Shown here: positions 55,101 through 62,216 of the stretch, piece by piece | How positions within the stretch are numbered: position 1 is the first letter of the stretch | How the letters are laid out: every line of letters starts with the position of its first letter | DNA from: an uncultured Actinomyces sp. | GTDB taxonomy: Bacteria > Actinomycetota > Actinomycetes > Actinomycetales > Actinomycetaceae | Direction: 5' to 3' | DNA: 64,000 nt | Assembly: GCA_900545825.1 (NCBI GenBank) | Contig: URAS01000001.1 | Span: 1-64,000, forward strand | Program-made: the position numbers and the translations under genes | The notes under the pieces: model-generated | What the model was told of the DNA's origin: nothing | Databases searched by the model: none | What the model saw: the letters and a program-made list of their open reading frames with translations, nothing else

Positions 55101-55333
55101 ATGCGCTCCTTTAGAAAATCGCGTAGCGATACGGGCGGGTCACCCGCTCATACGGTCTCCATTGTGTCACTAATTGGCCTGTGTGGCCTTCACTAGAGAT
55201 GACTAAAGTCCTCCGGGAGGGGTGGCGTACGCCATACCGGAGGGCATCGTGGAGGCGACGTGCGTCAATGGCTTAGAATCGTGGGCGAGATTATTCGGCC
55301 TGGCTAGGCTTAAGCCATGAAGGTGAGGGGTCA
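55101..55333. promoter_or_regulatory. Intergenic region between divergent genes, with structured element and tiny ORF
   Basis: 233 bases between lpd and a membrane protein gene. An outer stem CCTCCGG/CCGGAGG (55210-55216 with 55237-55243) encloses a 12-base palindrome TGGCGTACGCCA (55223-55234). TAGGCT at 55305-55310 and TAGAAT at 55274-55279 are -10 candidates. After TAGGCT, 6 bases on, ATG 55317 opens a 7-codon ORF (MKVRGQW, to 55340) that overlaps the start of the next gene. Confidence 0.45.
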
Positions 55334-55765
55334 ATGGTGAACGAGAGCGTCCAGCCTACTCCGAGCGATCCGCGTCCGCCGGCGCTGGGGGCTGCTCGCG
55401 TCCTCATGGCGGCGCTGGCGTTGTTTACCGTCTGGCTGTTCGTCACGTCGATCGTGCGGATCCACGCGGGGGTGACCGTGGGCGGCTGCCTCGACCTCGT
55501 GGTCGCGGCTGTGTGGGCGCTCGTCACGGCCGGGGTCATCCACAATGGGCGGCGCATGCGTCTGGCCGCGTGGGCGGGCCTGGCGTTCCAGGTGATCGCG
55601 CTCGTGGTAGCCGCGGCGGCCGAGACCGCCCAGGCCGACTGGGTGTGCTTTTTCCTCTCGTGGCGCGGCGGCGGCGCGAATTACTGGTGGATCCCGCCGA
55701 TCCTCGTCGTCGTCACCGCCGTGTGGCTGATCGTGTCGGATCCCCGGCGGCTGGCCGGACGCTAG
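55334..55765 (+). CDS. Small membrane protein, four helices, unknown function
   Basis: 143 residues. Hydrophilic Pro-rich N terminus, then four membrane segments at about 20-42, 51-71, 82-104 and 117-136. The stretch CFFLSWRGGGANYWWIPP between the last two is aromatic-rich. No known family recognised. GAGGGG stands 4 bases before ATG 55334. The start overlaps the stop of a 7-codon ORF (ATGGTGA), so translation may be coupled to it. Only 12 bases separate its stop from the convergent trmL. Confidence 0.7.
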   Translation: MVNESVQPTPSDPRPPALGAARVLMAALALFTVWLFVTSIVRIHAGVTVGGCLDLVVAAVWALVTAGVIHNGRRMRLAAWAGLAFQVIALVVAAAAETAQADWVCFFLSWRGGGANYWWIPPILVVVTAVWLIVSDPRRLAGR

Positions 55766-55777
55766 ACGGGGCCGACG

Positions 55778-56239
55778 TTAGACGAGGCCGGGATAGTCCA
55801 GCTGGCGCAGGGCCTCATAGACGGCGATCGACGCCGAGATCGTCAGGTTGAGGGAACGCCGGTGTGGCGTCATCGGGATACGCACCTTCGCCGTCACCCG
55901 CGGGTCGTCGAGGACCTCTTGGGGCAGGCCGGTGGGCTCGGGCCCAAACAGCAGGCCGTCGCCGTCGGCATAACTGATCGACGCGAACGACGTCGACGAA
56001 TGCCCGGTGAACGCATAGAGCGCGCCGGGGACTTCGGCGAGGGCATCGTCCAGGGTGGGGTGAACCTTGACGTGGGCGAGGTCGTGATAGTCCAGGCCGG
56101 CACGCTTGAGCTTGGTGTCGTCCATGTCGAAGCCCAACGGTTCGATGAGGTGAAGCATCGACCCCGTGCACGCCGACAGGCGGATCGCCGCGCCTGCGTT
56201 CCCGGGAATACAGGGGGCGTAGTACAGCAGATGAAGCAC
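55778..56239 (-). CDS. trmL: tRNA (cytidine/uridine-34 2'-O)-methyltransferase, TrmL (SPOUT)
   Basis: 153 residues, one SPOUT domain, the usual TrmL length. Motif 1 is YAPCIPGNAGAAIRLSACTG, motif 2 LLFGPEPTGLPQEVL and motif 3 the knot end IPMTPHRRSLNLTISASIAVYEALRQL. Methylates the wobble nucleotide ribose in certain leucine tRNAs. Motif 1 has Ala where Thr is usual (NAG for NTG). GTG start with a -10 box 8 bases ahead, proposed leaderless. Confidence 0.92.
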   Translation of the reverse strand: MLHLLYYAPCIPGNAGAAIRLSACTGSMLHLIEPLGFDMDDTKLKRAGLDYHDLAHVKVHPTLDDALAEVPGALYAFTGHSSTSFASISYADGDGLLFGPEPTGLPQEVLDDPRVTAKVRIPMTPHRRSLNLTISASIAVYEALRQLDYPGLV

Positions 56240-56253
56240 GAGTGATAATCCTA
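56237..56253 (-). promoter_or_regulatory. Candidate leaderless promoter of trmL
   Basis: On the minus strand TAGGAT (56253-56248) stands 8 bases before GTG 56239. No ribosome binding site precedes the GTG. Confidence 0.5.
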
Positions 56254-56255
56254 GA

Positions 56256-56291
56256 CCGCGCCGCGGCCGGTTGCTATCGGCGGCGGCGCGG
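56256..56291 (-). terminator. Hairpin behind the YbhB-type gene
   Basis: CCGCGCCGC at 56256-56264 pairs with GCGGCGCGG at 56283-56291 (9 bp, loop 18). It starts 8 bases after the minus-strand stop at 56300 and ends just before the trmL -10 box. No U-tract. Confidence 0.5.
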
Positions 56292-56299
56292 CCCGAGAC

Positions 56300-56836
56300 C
56301 TAGGCGTTGACCTGATAGGTCGCGGTGATCTGTGCGCGGGCGATCGTGTGGAACAGCGCCTGGAAGGACACGGCGGCCGGACGGGCCTCGTCGTCGACGT
56401 CCAGAGCGTCAACGTCGAGGGCGTGAACCGCGAAAATGTAGCGGTGAGGACGGTCGCCCGCAGGCGGCGCCGCCCCGTAGTAGCCCCACACGCCCGCGTC
56501 GCCGGCGCAGTGAAACGCCGGGCCGTCGATTGCGAGATCCGATTCGCCGATCCCGGCCGGCAGCGACGTCGTCGACGCCGGGAGGTTGACGAGGCACCAG
56601 TGCCAAAAACCCGACGGCGTGGGGGCATCCGGGTCGAAACACGTGACGAGGAACGACGCGGTCTCGGGCGGGAACCCCGACCACTCGAGGGCGGGGGAGC
56701 AGGACCCTCCGGTGGCCGTCGCGCTGGCGGGAAGTGGCTGGCCGTCAGCGAAATCCGGTGACGTTACCTGGAAGCTGGGAACCGGCGGGAGAAGATCGTA
56801 CGGGTCGGGGGCAACGGGACGGGCTGAGAGATCCAT
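56300..56836 (-). CDS. YbhB/YbcL family protein (PEBP fold)
   Basis: 178 residues. Phosphatidylethanolamine-binding-protein fold: FQVTSPDFADGQPLP, SPALEWSGFPPETASFLVTCFDPDAP, then GFWHWCLVNLP and the ligand-site block GVWGYYGAAPPAGDRPHRY. Members bind small anionic ligands; the role in bacteria is not settled. AAGGAC before the ATG fits a ribosome binding site. Its start faces the SOS promoter of imuA' across 124 bases. Confidence 0.88.
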   Translation of the reverse strand: MDLSARPVAPDPYDLLPPVPSFQVTSPDFADGQPLPASATATGGSCSPALEWSGFPPETASFLVTCFDPDAPTPSGFWHWCLVNLPASTTSLPAGIGESDLAIDGPAFHCAGDAGVWGYYGAAPPAGDRPHRYIFAVHALDVDALDVDDEARPAAVSFQALFHTIARAQITATYQVNA

Positions 56837-56947
56837 CGGTGTCCTTACGGTCGATCAATAGTGTGGTCTCCACCACCCTATCCGCTGTGTTGGTGAGGTG
56901 GCGAGGGGTGCCGGGCACGAGAAAGCGAAAGTGTCAGTCCCATCGAC

Positions 56948-56968
56948 TATCATCGAACACGTGTTCGA
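56948..56968 (+). promoter_or_regulatory. SOS box (LexA operator) over the imuA' -10 and start codon
   Basis: TCGAACACGTGTTCGA at 56953-56968 is a perfect copy of the actinobacterial SOS box TCGAAC-N4-GTTCGA, inside an 18-bp perfect palindrome. TATCAT at 56948-56953 is the -10 box, and GTG 56961, 7 bases after it, is the first codon and lies inside the operator. LexA bound here would cover both promoter and start point. Confidence 0.92.
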
Positions 56969-57431
56969 TAGTGCTGGTGCTTCCGTGGCGCGCCTCGACC
57001 AGGCCCGCGCCGCGCTTGCGGCTGCCGAAAAACAGGTTGGCATGCGGCTTGACCAGGGGAAAGATGGCGGTGGCGTGTGGCAGGCGCCCCGGGATCGGGT
57101 CCAGCTCTACCGGTGTATGGCGTCGGCGATGGGCCCGGATCGGTGGGGCGCCGTCGTCGCGGTCAAAGACATCGGGTGGCTGGCTGCGGCCCAGTGCGGC
57201 GTCGTCCTCGACCGGGTTTTGTATGTTCCGGACACGCAGGGGCTGGACGTCCCCGTCCTCTCGGCGCTCATCGATTCGTGCGGCGTCGTCGTGGTCGGCG
57301 ACCTCCGGTTGGGCGCGGCCCAGGCGCGCACCTTGACAGCCAGGGCCCGGTCACGCGACACCGCGGTGTTCACGCTGGCCCCGTGGGTGGGGGCGGCGCG
57401 GTTGCCACACGAGAAACGGCAGGTGGGTTAG
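56961..57431 (+). CDS. imuA': ImuA', SOS mutasome accessory protein
   Basis: 156 residues, starting MFDSAG. RecA-like fold fragment without Walker A: the block WGAVVAVKDIGWLAAAQCGVVLDRVLYVPD and later DSCGVVVVGDLRLGAAQARTLTARARS match the mycobacterial ImuA' core (Rv3395c), though the protein is shorter. In mycobacteria ImuA' helps ImuB and DnaE2 in damage-induced mutagenesis. The GTG at 56961 is chosen over an open frame from 56898, since it is placed right behind the -10 box and gives the same N terminus as dnaE2. imuB follows 3 bases after the stop. Confidence 0.85.
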   Translation: MFDSAGASVARLDQARAALAAAEKQVGMRLDQGKDGGGVWQAPRDRVQLYRCMASAMGPDRWGAVVAVKDIGWLAAAQCGVVLDRVLYVPDTQGLDVPVLSALIDSCGVVVVGDLRLGAAQARTLTARARSRDTAVFTLAPWVGAARLPHEKRQVG

Positions 57432-57434
57432 CTC

Positions 57435-59012
57435 ATGGCGCAGCGACGGTTGATGGTGTGGGCGCCCCAGTGGGGGCTGCACACGGCGGGCGGCGAATAC
57501 CCGCCGGATACGCCGACGGCTTTGGCGACCTCGAGGGCGATCCTCGACGTGTCGCCGGCGGCGTACGCCCTCGGAGTGCGTCCGCGCATGCGGGTGCGGC
57601 AGGCCCGGGCTTTAGCGCCCGACCTGGCACTGCTCGCGCCCGACCCTGATCGGGCACAGCGGGCGTTCGGGCGGGTCCTCGAGGCCATGGGAACCCTGCG
57701 GTGGGACGTCGTGGCGTGGCGCGCCGGGGTGGCCGAGGCGCCGCTGGGGGCATTCTCGACCCCCGACAGCGAGGCCCAGCTGCTCAGCCAGGTCATCGAG
57801 GTCGTCGCCGTCGACACGGGGGTCGACGTCAGCGCGGGAATCGCCAACGGCACCTTGGGTGGGCTCGTCGCCGCCCATCGCGGCGTCATCGTCCCGGCGG
57901 GCGCCGAACGCCAGCTGATCGCGCCGCTGCCCGTCGACTGGGTGACGATGGTCCACGACGCCGGGCCTCTGCGTCGCGACCTCGCCCTGTTTGTCGACGA
58001 CCTGAAAAGTCTGGGGTTGGCGACGATCGGCGACGTCGCCGCACTGCCCGAGGGCGCCCTCATGTCGCGGTTTGGCGTGCGCGGCCACCTCGTCGCCACC
58101 CTCGCCGCCGGCGACGACTGGCCCCTGGCCGGCATCCCCCTGGAACAGGGCGACGTCACGGTGTCCCAGGACTGCGACCCGCCGCTCCTCACCGCCGAAC
58201 AGGCCCTGTTCGTCGCGAAAACGGCGGCCGACACCCTCATCGCACGGATGCGCTCGGCCGGGCAGGCACTCACTCAGGTTCGCATCACTTGCCACCTGGG
58301 GGCGGACGCCGAACGCACCCGCACGTGGATGCTCGACCCGCCCGCCACCAGCCGCGACATCCTCACCCGCATGCGCTGGCACCTGGGCGAATGGCTCGAC
58401 GACCCCGATGCCGTCCGCGGGGGCGTCACCTGCATCCAACTGACGGCGCTGGCCGCCGTCCCGTTAAGCAGCGTGGGCGAAACCCTATGGGGAGACGACT
58501 CGTCCGCCCGCCACGTGCGCCGCGCCCACGACGGCGCCGCCCGCGTCGACCGGCTCCTCGGCGCCGGCGGCGTCCGCTGCGTCGCCTCCCAGGGCGGGTT
58601 CGACCCGCGCTCGCGGGTGGTGACGTGGCCGTGGGATTCCCCGCCGCCTCCACGCGCCGATCCCGCGGCGCCGTGGCCGGGCGTCCTCGGCGGGCCGGCG
58701 CCGCCCACGCTCCTCGACACCCCGGCGATAGTGGGCGTCCTCGATGAGCATGCGGCGGCCGTCACGGTGGACCCCGACGGCCTGCTCAGCGCGCCGCCGG
58801 TGCGCATCGTCACCGCCCTCAACCAGCAGACGCCGATCGCCTCCTACGGGGGGCCGTATCCCGTCAACGGCGCCTGGTGGGACGACGCCGACGCGCCTCG
58901 CGCCTACCTCATCGTCGCGTGCACCGACGCGCCCACGCTGCTTCTCGTCTATCGCGACCAGCGGTGGTGGCACGAGGGCACCTACGACTCCCAGCAGGCG
59001 GTGCTAGTGTGA
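57435..59012 (+). CDS. imuB: ImuB, catalytically inactive Y-family polymerase-like protein
   Basis: 525 residues. Y-family polymerase palm, fingers and little-finger regions, but without the acidic active-site residues: the place of the first Asp reads LMVWAPQWGL. VDVSAGIANGTLGGLVAAH and LGLATIGDVAALPEGALMSRFG (HhH part) are present. The C-terminal LLLVYRDQRWWHEGTYD is the ImuB/DnaE2-type end. ImuB is the hub that joins the beta clamp, ImuA' and DnaE2. Translated together with imuA' from the LexA-controlled promoter. Confidence 0.93.
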   Translation: MAQRRLMVWAPQWGLHTAGGEYPPDTPTALATSRAILDVSPAAYALGVRPRMRVRQARALAPDLALLAPDPDRAQRAFGRVLEAMGTLRWDVVAWRAGVAEAPLGAFSTPDSEAQLLSQVIEVVAVDTGVDVSAGIANGTLGGLVAAHRGVIVPAGAERQLIAPLPVDWVTMVHDAGPLRRDLALFVDDLKSLGLATIGDVAALPEGALMSRFGVRGHLVATLAAGDDWPLAGIPLEQGDVTVSQDCDPPLLTAEQALFVAKTAADTLIARMRSAGQALTQVRITCHLGADAERTRTWMLDPPATSRDILTRMRWHLGEWLDDPDAVRGGVTCIQLTALAAVPLSSVGETLWGDDSSARHVRRAHDGAARVDRLLGAGGVRCVASQGGFDPRSRVVTWPWDSPPPPRADPAAPWPGVLGGPAPPTLLDTPAIVGVLDEHAAAVTVDPDGLLSAPPVRIVTALNQQTPIASYGGPYPVNGAWWDDADAPRAYLIVACTDAPTLLLVYRDQRWWHEGTYDSQQAVLV

Positions 59013-59043
59013 AAAATTCGGTCCTCGTGTGGAAGGGAGCGTC

Positions 59044-62000
59044 ATGGCGATCCTCATCGAGCAGGCGCTCGCGGCGTTGTCGCCAGACGACCTGCGCAAT
59101 TTCATGGGGCCGGCCACCTACGCCAAGGCTCAGCGCCTGGTCAGCACCGGTGCCGTCACGGGGATCACCGTGACGGACCAGAAAGCGTCCTGCGACATCC
59201 GCGAGGCACGGACGGGGATCGTCTACACCGTGACCCTCGAGGCGCCGATCTGGTTGGTCAGCACTAACGACCTGGTCGTGACCTGCCCGTGTGGCACCCG
59301 GCCGCGGTGTGTTCACGCCCTCGCCCTCATTCTCGCCGTGCGTCAACAGGCGCGCGACGCGGGGGTGGGCTGGCGCGAGCAGTTGGGCGCGTTGACGAGT
59401 GAGGGGCAGTCCGCCGGGACCGACATGGGGTTGGCGTTCGACCTGTCGGAGCCCCAACGGACCGCCCTTGTCCCTCTGCGTCGTGACCCGCAGGGCGCGT
59501 GGACGTCCCAGCGGGCCACATGGAAAGACCTCGCCTCGGGGTGGGGGTCGGTCACCGCCGGCCTCAACGCCCAACACGTTGCGTTTTTCCGCGGGCTCGC
59601 CCAGATCGCACGGATCGAATCGGGCGGCGGGCAGGTCACCCTCGAGAGTCTGGGCGACCAGGCTTACGCCCAGATCGCCCACGCCGCGTCCGCCGGGATC
59701 TCGCTGTTTATCGACGTCGATGCCACGCGGCGGCTCGCCGTGACGACGACGTGCGCCGTCCCCGTCATCGACGTCAGCCAAACCTCGGCCGGCCTGCGGG
59801 TTCGCCCGGCCCTCAGCATCGGCGACCAGATCGTCGACGCCGCCCATACGCGGATTGGCGGGGAATCGTGCGGCTGGGTGCTCTCGCCCACCCGTCAAGA
59901 GATCATGCCGGTCAGCGCCCAACTTCACGGCGCCCGCATGTCGTGGTGGCGGCATTCGACGCCCGTCGTCGTTCCGGCCGACGACATCGCTGACTTTTCG
60001 ATGACGCTGGCGCCCCGGCTGGCCGCCGAGGTCGACCTCGTCTCGACCGACCACACGTGGCAGCCCGTCACCGCCGAGCCGCTGGTGCTCATCGCGACGC
60101 TCAGTCCCCAGGGACCGGGTGTTACGCTGACGTGGCAGGCGGAAAAAGACGGCAACCGCGTGCCTATCGAGCGCTACAGCGGCGCCGACGCCGCACCCCT
60201 CCTGCGCGACGCCCAGGGCGCCTTTTCGGCGATCGACGCCCTCCCGCCCGCCCTGCGGGTGTCCGATGTCCGCGACGTCCACGCGCCTGCGGACACGCTG
60301 CCGATTTTCCTCGACCAGGTGATGCCGGCGTTGTCGGCGATTCCGCGGGTGAAGACGGCGATTGATCCCGACGTGCTCGCGCGGGTGATCAGGGACGAGC
60401 CGCAGATCTCGATCGCGATGGCGGATCAGCGGCAGCGTGACTGGTTCGGGCTGAAAGCTGTTGTCCAGGTCGCGGGACACGAGATCCCTCTTTCCGACAT
60501 CATCGTTGCGCTGAGTTCGGGCCATCCCTATGTTGCGTTGGATGACGGGACGTGGGTGTATGTCGGGCAGGGGCGGTTGACGCGGCTGGTCCAGGCGATC
60601 GCCGGCGTGTCGGACCTGGCGGACTCGCCGACGGGGGTGCCCCGGCGGCTGAGTGTCTATCAGTCGAAGGCGTGGGAAGAGCTGTGTGACGTCGCCAGCG
60701 ACGTCGACGCCAGTGCCCGGTGGCGTGAACGGGTGGCGGCGATCCAGCAGGGACCGGGGGAGTGGACGCCGCCGGTTCCACAGCAGGTGACGCTGCGGCA
60801 CTACCAGGTCGAGGGTGCCAGGTGGTGCCACTGGTTGTGCGAGGCCGGTTTGGGCGGCATCCTCGCCGACGACATGGGATTGGGCAAGACTCTCCAGGTG
60901 TTGACGGCGATTGCCGGGGATCGGGCCGAGAATCCCGGCCGCCGCGCGGTTCTCGTCGTCGCGCCGACGTCGGTGGCGTCGACGTGGGTGAGCGAGGTCC
61001 GCAAGTTTTACCCGCAGCTGGTGATCGCCCGCCGCGAGGCGACGAAGGCCCGGCGCGGGGACGACGTGGCCGAGCAAGCAGCGCAGTGCGACATTCTCGT
61101 CACGTCGTATCACCTCCTGCGGTTGGAGGCCGACGAGTACGCGGCCTACCCGTGGGGCGGGTTGGTGCTCGACGAGGCGCAGGCAGTGAAGAATCCGCGG
61201 TCGAAGGCCCACCAGGCGCTGCTCGAGGTCGAGGCGCCGTGGCGGCTGGCGGTGACGGGCACGCCGGTCGAGAACTCGGTGATGGACGTGTGGTCGCTCT
61301 ACCGCATTGTCGCGCCCGGGCTGTTGCCGGGGCGGACCCGGTTTGTCCAGCGGTTCCGCACGCCGATCGAGGTGCACGGGGACGCCGAGGCGCTGGACCG
61401 CCTGCGGCAGCGGTACGCGCCGGTGCTGTGCCGCCGCACGAAAGAGCAGGTCGCCGCCGACTTGCCGGAAAAGACCGAGCAGGTGGTGACGGTCGACCTC
61501 TACGACGACCACCGGGCGCTCTACGACACGTATCTGGCCCGCGAACGCCAGCGGCTGCTTGGCCTCCTCGACGACGTCGACGGGAACCGGCTGTCGATCC
61601 TGCGGGGGCTGACGATGCTGCGGCTGCTCAGCCTGGACTCGGCGCTGGTCAAAGGGGTGGGCGAGGCGCCCTCAGCGAAGACGGATTACCTGGTCGACCA
61701 GGTGAACGAGCTGGTGGCGGCCGGCCACAGTGCCCTCGTGTTCAGCCAGTTCACCAGCTACCTGGGCCGCGTGGGCGAGCGGTTGACGCAGGAGGGGATC
61801 GCCTACGCCTACCTCGACGGCAAGACGACGGATCGCGACGGCCAGATCGAGCGGTTCCGTTCGGGCGAGGTCTCGGTATTCCTTATGAGCATCAAGGCCG
61901 GCGGTGTGGGGATCACGTTGACCGAGGCGGACTACGTGTTTCTGCTGGATCCGTGGTGGAATCCGGCGGTCGAGGCCCAGGCGATCGACCGGGCCCACCG

Positions 62001-62190
62001 GATTGGCCAGCAGCGCCCGGTCACCGTCTATCGGGTCCTCTCGGCCGACACGATCGAGTCGAAGGTCGCCGACCTAGCCCAGTCGAAACGGCAGCTGTAT
62101 TCCGCGCTGATCGACGCGTCCGCGGGGGCGCCGGCGTGGAGCGCGGAGGACCTGCGGGCCCTGCTAGTCGGGATGGGCGGGGACGACTAA
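59044..62190 (+). CDS. SNF2-family helicase with SWIM zinc finger
   Basis: 1048 residues. SWIM zinc finger at about 81-94 (CPCGTRPRCVH), a middle region of about 480 residues, then the SNF2 core from about 585: DDMGLGKT (Walker A, about 609), VLDEAQ (motif II, about 709), TGTPVEN, and the C-terminal half with VFSQFTSYLG, SIKAGGVGITLTEADYV and DRAHRIGQ (about 982). ATP-driven movement along double-stranded DNA. Same RapA/HepA-like class as many actinobacterial SNF2 proteins. It starts 31 bases after imuB with AAGGGA before ATG 59044, so it is probably read from the SOS promoter. Ends 18 bases before the dnaE2 start. Confidence 0.93.
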   Translation: MAILIEQALAALSPDDLRNFMGPATYAKAQRLVSTGAVTGITVTDQKASCDIREARTGIVYTVTLEAPIWLVSTNDLVVTCPCGTRPRCVHALALILAVRQQARDAGVGWREQLGALTSEGQSAGTDMGLAFDLSEPQRTALVPLRRDPQGAWTSQRATWKDLASGWGSVTAGLNAQHVAFFRGLAQIARIESGGGQVTLESLGDQAYAQIAHAASAGISLFIDVDATRRLAVTTTCAVPVIDVSQTSAGLRVRPALSIGDQIVDAAHTRIGGESCGWVLSPTRQEIMPVSAQLHGARMSWWRHSTPVVVPADDIADFSMTLAPRLAAEVDLVSTDHTWQPVTAEPLVLIATLSPQGPGVTLTWQAEKDGNRVPIERYSGADAAPLLRDAQGAFSAIDALPPALRVSDVRDVHAPADTLPIFLDQVMPALSAIPRVKTAIDPDVLARVIRDEPQISIAMADQRQRDWFGLKAVVQVAGHEIPLSDIIVALSSGHPYVALDDGTWVYVGQGRLTRLVQAIAGVSDLADSPTGVPRRLSVYQSKAWEELCDVASDVDASARWRERVAAIQQGPGEWTPPVPQQVTLRHYQVEGARWCHWLCEAGLGGILADDMGLGKTLQVLTAIAGDRAENPGRRAVLVVAPTSVASTWVSEVRKFYPQLVIARREATKARRGDDVAEQAAQCDILVTSYHLLRLEADEYAAYPWGGLVLDEAQAVKNPRSKAHQALLEVEAPWRLAVTGTPVENSVMDVWSLYRIVAPGLLPGRTRFVQRFRTPIEVHGDAEALDRLRQRYAPVLCRRTKEQVAADLPEKTEQVVTVDLYDDHRALYDTYLARERQRLLGLLDDVDGNRLSILRGLTMLRLLSLDSALVKGVGEAPSAKTDYLVDQVNELVAAGHSALVFSQFTSYLGRVGERLTQEGIAYAYLDGKTTDRDGQIERFRSGEVSVFLMSIKAGGVGITLTEADYVFLLDPWWNPAVEAQAIDRAHRIGQQRPVTVYRVLSADTIESKVADLAQSKRQLYSALIDASAGAPAWSAEDLRALLVGMGGDD

Positions 62191-62195
62191 CCTGC

Positions 62196-62216
62196 TAGAA
62201 TCGAACACGTGTTCGA
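62196..62216 (+). promoter_or_regulatory. SOS box (LexA operator) over the dnaE2 -10 and start codon
   Basis: TCGAACACGTGTTCGA at 62201-62216 is the same perfect SOS box as before imuA'. TAGAAT at 62196-62201 is the -10 box, 7 bases before GTG 62209. A run of 22 bases around the box is identical to the imuA' site. Confidence 0.92.

Noticed and set aside
56898..56960. 21-codon N-terminal extension of imuA'
   Set aside because: It would place the -10 box and the SOS box inside the coding part; the GTG at 56961 fits the promoter and matches dnaE2.
57435..59012. Active Y-family polymerase (DinB)
   Set aside because: The acidic active-site residues are missing and the gene lies between imuA' and dnaE2, so ImuB is the right call.
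58909..61512. 867-codon minus-strand frame
   Set aside because: Shadow of the SNF2 gene; Arg/Asp/His-rich without any motif.
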